In this document: in pieces, positions 58,510 through 64,000 of the stretch
Numbering within the stretch: position 1 is the stretch's first letter
Layout: each line of letters begins with the position of its first letter
From: Heliocidaris tuberculata
Taxonomy: Eukaryota > Echinodermata > Echinoidea > Camarodonta > Echinometridae
Direction of reading: 5' to 3'
Length of the DNA stretch: 64,000 nucleotides
Assembly (NCBI GenBank): GCA_025618425.1
Contig: CM046847.1
Span: 14,671,468 to 14,735,467 of the forward strand
Notes under the pieces: generated by a model
What the model was told of the DNA's origin: nothing
The model's database searches: none
The model's input: the letters and a program-made list of their open reading frames with translations, nothing else
Made by a program: the position numbers and the translations under genes

Positions 58510-61500
58510 TGCTTGTCAGAGAATTATGGAGGGGAACTGGACCCCACCCCCCCCCCCCCCCCCCCCCACTGAGCGACTTTTGGAGGGCTGGCGAGAGACC
58601 AACAAAATATGGGTCTCCCTCCAAGCAGTTTCCCAAAGTTGACAATCCTGCATTTGTGTGCCCCCCCCCCCTTATACGAAATCCTGGATCCGCCCCTGGG
58701 TACACTAGTGCATATTACGGAGCGCTCACTGAAAACAGTCCAGGCAGTGGACTAGGTACCAAGTTCAAAATACAACTTTGACTTTTTTGTAAGAAATACT
58801 GGGAAATATAGGTTAGAGGGGGCATTTATCAGAAGACGAAAGGGCGCTTATCAGAGGTGGAAAGCAAAGGGGCAATTATAAGAGGTAAAAAGGGGCACTT
58901 ATTAGAAGTAAAGAGGGGGCATTTATCAGATTTGAAAAGGGGACTTATCGGAAGGGGAAAGTGGGCACTTGTTAGAAGGGAAAAGGGGCACCTATCAGAA
59001 GTAAAAATGCACTTAGCAAAGGAGAAAAGGGCAAAAATTATAAAGAGTTAGGGGCGCTTATCAGAAGGGGAAAGGGCACTCATAACAGTAAAAAGGGCAT
59101 CTATCCAAAGTAAAATTGCACTCGAGGAGAAAAGGGCACTTATTAGAGAGATAAGGAGGCAATTATCAGATTTGAAAAGGGGCATTTATTAGGAGAAAGG
59201 GCACTTATTAGAAAGGAAAAGGGGCACTATTAGTAGTAAAAAGGGCACTTATCAGAGAGAAAGGGGGCATTTTTTCAGAAATAAAAAGGGTATTTTGGGG
59301 TATTTGAAAAAGTGGGGGCACTCAGCCCTTTCCACCCCCTCTCTATCGACACCAAACCCTAAGTTCAAACCCTGTTCAGTGCATGATAAAAGCAACACTC
59401 AGGCCAAGTTATGCAATTAATTTTTAAAAATCACAAAAAATCGCCAAAAAATAAAAATTGGTTTGCATGATCATGTATTTGTGTTTTATTTGCATGTAAT
59501 TTGCATATAATGCTAATTAAGCTTTCATGATTATCCGGCTGACAATCCTGACTGTACACATAGCACATGATATACCACTATATCATTATCGTAGCTAGGG
59601 GTTGCCCATCCCCCTTCCTATATTGGATGGTCGGCCTACTTAGCATTCTCTGGACAATTTGTTCAGATGTATTCGTTTTGGCTGTCCCTCCAATATTGAT
59701 AATTATAATATTTCCCCTGCCAATGTGGGAAGAAAAAAAACAACAAATTTTGGGCTAATGCCTATAAATACAATGCTAAAAGCTGCACATTTTTTGAAAT
59801 CACATTTCTATAGTTTTATGGGCGTGTTCCATGCACCCCCGAAAAGAAAATGAATCGGAAGTTTGATAATAATGAGGAGGATTGACAGACACGATCGATG
59901 AAAGCAACTTACCCCAATTATTTGGGGGTGTCGTGGTATAGCGGTTCATTCACTTGACTCTCAATCCAAAGGTTGAGGGTTCGAATCTCAGCCCGGCACT
60001 AGGGTCTTTTGGCAAGACATTAAAAGTAGAATTTCATTGATTTTGAATATTGATTTAATTTTTATTATTGCATAGGTGAAGCTTAGATTGAACAAGGTTA
60101 TCAAAATTCAACGCTTGGAAACATTTGAAGTAATGATTATTATCAATTATGAAATGATATAACACAGCCCCGCTATAGCACCTATAGAGCTCTTTGAACG
60201 CTGCTGAGATATGTGACGTCATACCGGGGAGCAATCCTTCCTAAGCAGACGATGCCCCATAACATCTTATACATTTTCAGTGCCTGTTTTGTCATCTCAT
60301 CTTCACTTATTTCTCTTACTTCACTAGCGTCAGTATAAATGCTTATTTGTTGCCTCACTCTAAATTTCCTGCATGGTATTATTTTGATGAAAAATGCAGC
60401 GTTAAACAAATAAAGGAATCAATCGCTTGTAAACAAAAAAAGATGCCATTGTATTTTCAGCTGCATGCACCGCGGCATGTCGGCGTTTCAAGAGGGAACG
60501 AATACCATCCATGCTATAATTCAGCGGGCTTTACAATTCGAAAGTGTGATTTTTTTGATTGATCATTGACCCTTATCATGACTTTTTACAAGCAAAAGAT
60601 TTTAGTTACTAGAAACGGTTTCACTTCCCTTTTAGAATGATGTGAAATACGGTCATGGTGAAACAAACCAAACTCTTTATAATTTAAAAATAATTGCATT
60701 GCAGTTACGTTCACTTGATATAGGACGTCGTCTGCTTAGGCAGGATTGGCACCTGATGTGACGTCACGAAAACATCGGTATATTTCTGGCGAATCGCTCG
60801 GATATCCCAGATGCTGAGAAGTGCTTTTATTTGTGTTATTTTTTAATCATCAAACATGCAGTTAACGTAAAAATTATACGATTACCATCTGCAAGCTTTC
60901 TAGTTTCTAGAGATACATTATTGAGCATATTTGTGATTTGCTTTGAATATCTACTTTAATCCACGTTTGCCACTCTCCACCAAGGTGTTAAATGGGTACC
61001 TGGCAGGATTTATTCCTTGAAATGCACTGTGCGCTGATTACGGCTGCCGGAGCTAAAGCCAGTTTAATAATATCCAAACCCTTTGGAAGCGCATAGAGAC
61101 GTTATATTATAACGTGATATGCTCTGTACAAGAACGGTTTATTATAACACGATAAAAACTACTTTCGAAAAATAAACTCAAGGGCAATTTCAAAGGCCTA
61201 TTGTACTGCCCATAGAAATCAGGTTCAGATTACGTAATACACCGTTGTAATGTTCGCACATTTCTAAAGGTGACAGACAGGGCTATTGAAATTGCCTTGA
61301 GTTGATTTTTCGAAAATAGTTTTTATCGTATTTTATTATTATTATTATTATTATTATTTACTTCAAATTTAACATAGTATTATGTTTCCTATTCTGCACC
61401 TCATATCGGCTTCCAGACTGAAAGATCGAGTCCCCCCCCCCCCCCTCCCCTCTCCCTATTGTGGGAGACATCCAGGATCACAATGAAGAGAGAGAGAGAG

Positions 61501-62985
61501 AGGGGGGGGGGGTGTGGGAGAGGGTCACTTCACCTGGAAGCCAAACTATAGTCCCTTTGGCATTCAGGCTAGTTCATGCTAACAGTTCAAGGAGAAAACG
61601 CGTAATATCTTGGGGGTTTTCATTTTTTTTAAATATATGTATGCATATTATTAATGATATTGTGGCGGAAAATGCACGAAGTTGCTTGAATAACATGACT
61701 TTTTATGCTTCCTATGTCTTTTTTCAACTTTTTGTTGTTGTTCATTTTATTTTATGATCGAATTGTTGATTTAATGATTTTATCAGCAATGTTTTAAAAT
61801 CATTGCTCCGTAAACCTCCGTTGTTTTAGTAAAGGATGTCGCTAGTTAACTCAAAATTGTCATTTGCCTATATAATTAATTATAAAACCGCGTTTATTTC
61901 ATGCCTGTTATTGAAACTGTTCGTCTTTATGTCTCTAGGTAAAGTGGATAGCTGCATGCTAGAACAACTTGTGACAAGGTACCCTCGTATTCACTACACG
62001 GTTATCGAACCCGCAAAAGAACCCCTGGAAGAATTTAAGGCCCTCGTCAATGACAACCGACCCAAATTCGACGGCGTCGAGTTTGAATGGCGAAACGAGA
62101 CCTTTGATGACTTCCGGAAGTCCGAGGAAGAAAAGGGGGATAAAGAAGAATTCCATCTAATCCACGCCGTTCATTCCCTCTACTATGCCGATGACCTACA
62201 GCAGGCAGAGTCCTATCTGAGGGACAGGCTGATCAAGCATGGAGCTCTCCTAGTAATTCTTCTTTCAGGTAAAAAAAATATAGACAATTACTGCGTCTTA
62301 CCCACTCAACACCATATAAATGTTTAATTTAAAAAAATAATCCAATCGTGAGGGGTTATTAGGTGTCTATTTGTTGCAGTTAGATATGTAAAAGTATCAA
62401 AGGAAAGGGGTCTCCCCCATGAGTAAAAGTTCTTTTAGAATGAATCATATTTTGAGGAAACGAAATTGCATCCCCCTCCCCCAAGTGAATCTTCGAGGGC
62501 TGATGGAACTCAAGAAAGCATTCCCCGGGGGTAATCGTTGTTGTTATTGTGGGGAGGAGGGAGGGGGTATAATCATGACTATATCAACTCGAGGCATATT
62601 TTTCTTCTTATGTATTATTGCAGAAGAAGCCGGTATCTATCGGGTGTGGGATCGATACCCCAAGCTATGCGAAGGAAGTCCCTCCAGTAATCTATGCTCT
62701 GCCCATCTCCGAGACATCTACACGAAATCGGACATACCCTATAAATTTCATCACCAGTCATGGCCTTCCGATATCTCTCAGTGCTTTAATCCCGCCTCCG
62801 CCAAGGGCGGCAGAATGCTGGACTTCATAACTCACGTGAGGAATTTCCGACAATCAGCTCCGGAGGAATTGCAGAAGGATGTCTTAGCTTTCTTGAGAGG
62901 GTTAAATCAGAGCGATCAAGAAGACAAGACGAGCACTGGAGGGTACCAGCGAGATTGGGACTCCATTGTCATGATCAAACAATGA
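48857..62985 (+). CDS. HNMT-like SAM-dependent methyltransferase, gene B (3 coding exons)
   Basis: Predicted joins: 48857-49088, 61939-62268, 62624-62985; 924 nt, 307 aa. It starts MAQSEVPDSCFNNLPKLVDD. The SAM motif VLAVGSGDGKVD is split by intron 1 after the first base of the last Gly codon. The acidic position is E101 in TVIEPAKE; FHLIHAVHSLYYA is the conserved block; the C-terminal part has RVWDRYPKLCEG and MLDFITHVRNF. Intron phases (1 and 1) and breakpoints equal those of gene A, so the genes arose by duplication. Vertebrate histamine contacts (Glu28, Gln143, Asn283) are again absent by hand alignment. I chose the ATG at 48857 for its strong context (AAAATGG); an in-frame ATG at 48734 would add 41 residues without family similarity. 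Intron 1 is about 12.85 kb, mostly transposons. Likely a soluble enzyme with an unknown amine or other small-molecule acceptor. Confidence 0.87.
49190..49345. repeat. Polypurine tract (AAG/GGA-rich)
   Basis: About 150 bp of almost pure A/G on the + strand in intron 1 of gene B; its Lys/Arg/Glu-rich frames are not coding. Confidence 0.85.
50163..50265. repeat. (TTA)n microsatellite in copy 2
   Basis: Counterpart of 20697-20790 with a different number of units. Confidence 0.9.
50951..50958. repeat. 8-bp target site duplication, left (GTGGAGGC)
   Basis: GTGGAGGC occurs here and at 52258-52265; copy 1 has it once (21479-21486), which proves the duplication. Confidence 0.93.
50959..52257. mobile_element. 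hAT-like non-autonomous element with an internal long hairpin
   Basis: Ends TAGGGCTGAGTC and GACTCAGCCCTA form a 12-bp perfect TIR between 8-bp duplications, which is the hAT pattern. Copy 1 of the 7.4-kb element is the empty site. The interior has a second, larger inverted repeat: about 51236-51610 and 51657-52025 are inverses around a loop of about 45 bp, reading through GCAAGACCGCAGATGGCAGC. Both arms give a similar short frame starting MDTHT on opposite strands, a by-product of the palindrome. No transposase. Confidence 0.9.
52258..52265. repeat. 8-bp target site duplication, right (GTGGAGGC)
   Basis: Exact copy of 50951-50958, followed by AGAGCTAGATTCC as in the empty site at 21487. Confidence 0.93.
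53783..53946. mobile_element. Hairpin MITE (GATAAAAACTACTTTCG family), copy in element copy 2
   Basis: Same position as 23008-23186 but about 15 bp are missing from the right arm (TTGAAATTTTTCGAAGG), so this copy can no longer form the full hairpin. Confidence 0.85.
58374..58381. repeat. 8-bp target site duplication, left (GGTACACT)
   Basis: Matches 58699-58706 exactly, on either side of the hAT MITE. Confidence 0.9.
58382..58698. mobile_element. hAT MITE, ends CAGTGGCGGATCCAGG
   Basis: 317 bp between GGTACACT duplications, with inverted ends CAGTGGCGGATCCAGG and CCTGGATCCGCCCCTG. The 8-bp duplication and CAG...CTG termini are typical of hAT elements. The interior is full of C, G and T homopolymers and encodes nothing. 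Confidence 0.9.
58699..58706. repeat. 8-bp target site duplication, right (GGTACACT)
   Basis: Exact copy of 58374-58381. Confidence 0.9.
58790..59340 (-). repeat. Minisatellite, inverted relative of 34150-34515
   Basis: About 22 units of the form GGGCACTTATCAGAAGNNAAA on the + strand, the inverse of the intron 1 array of gene A. Both edges (TGGGAAATATAGGTTAG, and GGGTATTTTGGGGTATTTGA) match the inverted flanks of the other array. Confidence 0.85.
59341..59921. other. Intronic stretch, nothing recognised
   Basis: A/T-rich intron 1 sequence of gene B without repeat or RNA features that I can name. Confidence 0.55.
59922..60065 (+). mobile_element. tRNA-derived SINE
   Basis: The head GGGGGTGTCGTGGTATAGCG contains an A box (TGGTATAGCGG) and, 37 bp on, a B box (GGTTCGAATCT). 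The T-stem and acceptor stem pair poorly, so it is not a functional tRNA. The body GGGTCTTTTGGCAAGACATT after the tRNA part resembles the GGCAAGGCACTTAA segment common in tRNA-derived SINEs. RNA polymerase III promoter parts appear intact. Confidence 0.65.
60205..60775. mobile_element. Candidate foldback element with TGACGTCA ends
   Basis: GTGACGTCATACC...GCAATCCTTCCTAAGCAGACGA at 60212-60255 is inverted at 60724-60767 (TCGTCTGCTTAGGCAGGATTG...GATGTGACGTCAC). The spacer of about 460 bp has no gene. Arms are diverged and the outer limits are uncertain. Confidence 0.55.
61151..61328 (-). mobile_element. Hairpin MITE (GATAAAAACTACTTTCG family), third copy
   Basis: The same family as 23008-23186, in opposite internal order (GGCCTATTGTACTGCCCATA near the left arm). 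Both arms are intact: GATAAAAACTACTTTCGAAA and TTTCGAAAATAGTTTTTATC. It lies 610 bp before exon 2 of gene B. Confidence 0.85.
61432..61512. repeat. Poly(C), (GA)n and poly(G) tracts
   Basis: C run at 61432-61445, (AG)n at about 61489-61501 and a G run at 61503-61511, in intron 1 of gene B. Confidence 0.85.
61939..62268 (+). CDS. Gene B coding exon 2
   Basis: Begins GTAAAGTGGATAGC after CTCTAG and ends TCTTTCAG before GTAAAA. It codes KVDSCMLEQL through LLVILLS including E101 and HAVHSLYYA. 110 codons against 113 in gene A. Codons are richer in C/G than the surrounding intron. Confidence 0.88.
62269..62623. other. Gene B intron 2 (355 bp)
   Basis: GTAAAA donor, TATTATTGCAG acceptor, phase 1. 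An open frame runs through its second half into exon 3 (MSKSSFRMNHILR), which has no family similarity and is read as intron. Confidence 0.8.
62624..62985 (+). CDS. Gene B coding exon 3
   Basis: Begins AAGAAGCCGGTATCTATC after TTGCAG, codes EEAGIYRVWDRYPKLCEG through DWDSIVMIKQ and stops at TGA. The GIYRVWDRY segment fits the HNMT family better than the corresponding part of gene A (STIIKVHRK). Confidence 0.88.
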
Positions 62986-64000
62986 TAAGCTGAGAAGTCT
63001 CAGTTGATATAGTGAAACCATTTTAGGTAATCCAAAGAATACTTACGTTATGTCAGATTTATTCGATTTCCAACAATGATATAAGACTATATAATGACCT
63101 AGATATTAACAACCCTGAGCTTCAGATCACTTCTTGTAACTAAAATTACATTTCATTTATTTAACTCACGTCGTTGCATAACATTTCGAATGTAAAACCC
63201 ATTTTTAACACGTTTTTTAGGGAACGTTAATGCAAACATTTTAATGCGCAACATATTCATCCAGAAAGGGTGCTAAAGGCGCTTACAATAAACTGTATGT
63301 CCTTATCATATTGACTTTTACCATAACCCTAGGTGGCTTTTAGAGTCCTTACGTGCTAACACGAATAAGGGAAATATGGAAATGGAAAAGAGATTTTGCA
63401 CTCCATTCCCGTATGAATATTTGCATTGAGCAGTTGAGCTATAAGACATAAGGAGAAACAAAAAGCAAGAGTTTGCTTTTGTCATGAACTTCGTCAATGT
63501 ATCACAATGTATAAGCCTGCGAAAATTGCAGCTCGGGAATTCGTCACGTTCAGGTTTAAAAGATCATGTGCCGTAAAGTGCCATAATTTTGGAACGGTTT
63601 TGGCATGAGCGTCAGTTTCATTTTGGCGTATTGTTAAATCATAATGTTCCGAATCAAGGAATTACATATTCGAAGTCTGTCTGTAGTAAGCTTCCACTTG
63701 AATACTACCTTTTATTTTGATCATCGGAATGAGATGTATTGTTTTATGTCGGCTTGATGTGTTTTTGTGATAAATTGATATTTTATTGTACTTATATCAG
63801 AAAACACCACATTGATTTGAATAAATGAGACATAACAATGCTGAAATTGTTTTATATTTTCGTTATAATTTTATTAGAACTGTTAAATTACTAGCGATTC
63901 CGCTTATTAAGTTGGTAAGCTGAGCTACATTAACGTCAATATTATGTCTATGTAACAATTATATCCTAAAGAGTACAAAGAATTCAATTACTCCCAGTCC
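62986..64000. other. 3' flank of gene B
   Basis: Candidate polyadenylation signals AATAAA at 63287-63292 and 63820-63825. A/T-rich, no further gene or repeat recognised up to the window end. Confidence 0.5.

Larger units (their letters stand above)
49089..61938. other. Gene B intron 1 (12.85 kb), filled with mobile DNA
   Basis: Donor GTTCGT, acceptor TTTATGTCTCTAG, phase 1. Contents in order: purine tract, 7.4-kb element copy 2 with hAT insertion, hAT MITE, minisatellite, SINE, foldback element, MITE, poly(C) and (GA)n tracts. Gene A intron 1 at the same position is only 2.83 kb. Confidence 0.8.

Noticed and set aside
62419..62623. Open frame continuing upstream of gene B exon 3
   Set aside because: It is preceded by no homology to the family; the TATTATTGCAG acceptor and phase match with exon 2 make it intron.

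Overview
The window is animal nuclear DNA with introns, microsatellites, many poly(C)/poly(G) runs, non-LTR retrotransposon remains and many nested DNA transposons. There is no prokaryotic or viral gene organisation. The mix of short TIR elements, a Kolobok-like element with a THAP domain, L1/Tx1- and CR1-type LINE tails and tandem histamine-N-methyltransferase-like (HNMT-like) genes suggests a marine invertebrate deuterostome, most likely an echinoderm such as a sea urchin. That assignment is inference.

Two host genes are convincing. Both are on the + strand, in tandem, and encode class I SAM-dependent methyltransferases of the HNMT family. Gene A has coding exons 33691-33889, 36719-37057 and 37814-38166 (296 aa). 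Gene B has coding exons 48857-49088, 61939-62268 and 62624-62985 (307 aa). Each has three coding exons, two phase-1 introns and matching breakpoints, so they are paralogues. Both keep the SAM-binding signature, but by eye both lack the residues that bind histamine in the vertebrate enzyme, so the substrate is probably different.

The rest is mainly a record of transposition. 1-8.7 kb: LINE remnants, microsatellites, a CCGAAGGTTCG minisatellite and hAT-like ends. 8.86-10.31 kb: a Mutator-like element (9-bp target duplication, TIRs of about 120 bp) carrying the first coding exon of a RecQ-type helicase. 11.06-13.53 kb: a TTAA-flanked, Kolobok-like element with a frameshifted THAP domain, itself hit by a TAA-flanked Harbinger-like element with its own TATA box and a small basic ORF. 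13.54-19.79 kb and 28.69-30.27 kb: two copies of one repeat, each with a 9-bp-TSD foldback element; only the first copy also holds a 4.7-kb element with TIRs of about 650 bp, so the second copy is its natural empty site. 20.03-27.46 kb and 49.50-58.17 kb: two copies of a 7.4-kb element with perfect TIRs and ACGT-rich subterminal arrays but no visible transposase. The second copy lies in intron 1 of gene B and contains a 1.3-kb hAT-like insertion; the first is again the empty site.

Intron 1 of gene B (about 12.85 kb) is therefore mostly mobile DNA: the 8.7-kb insertion, a 317-bp hAT MITE, a minisatellite, a tRNA-derived SINE, a foldback element and a 178-bp MITE. Intron 1 of gene A holds the inverted relative of that minisatellite and a decayed LINE. 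All boundaries, splice sites and family calls come from reading the sequence by eye; no database search was run.
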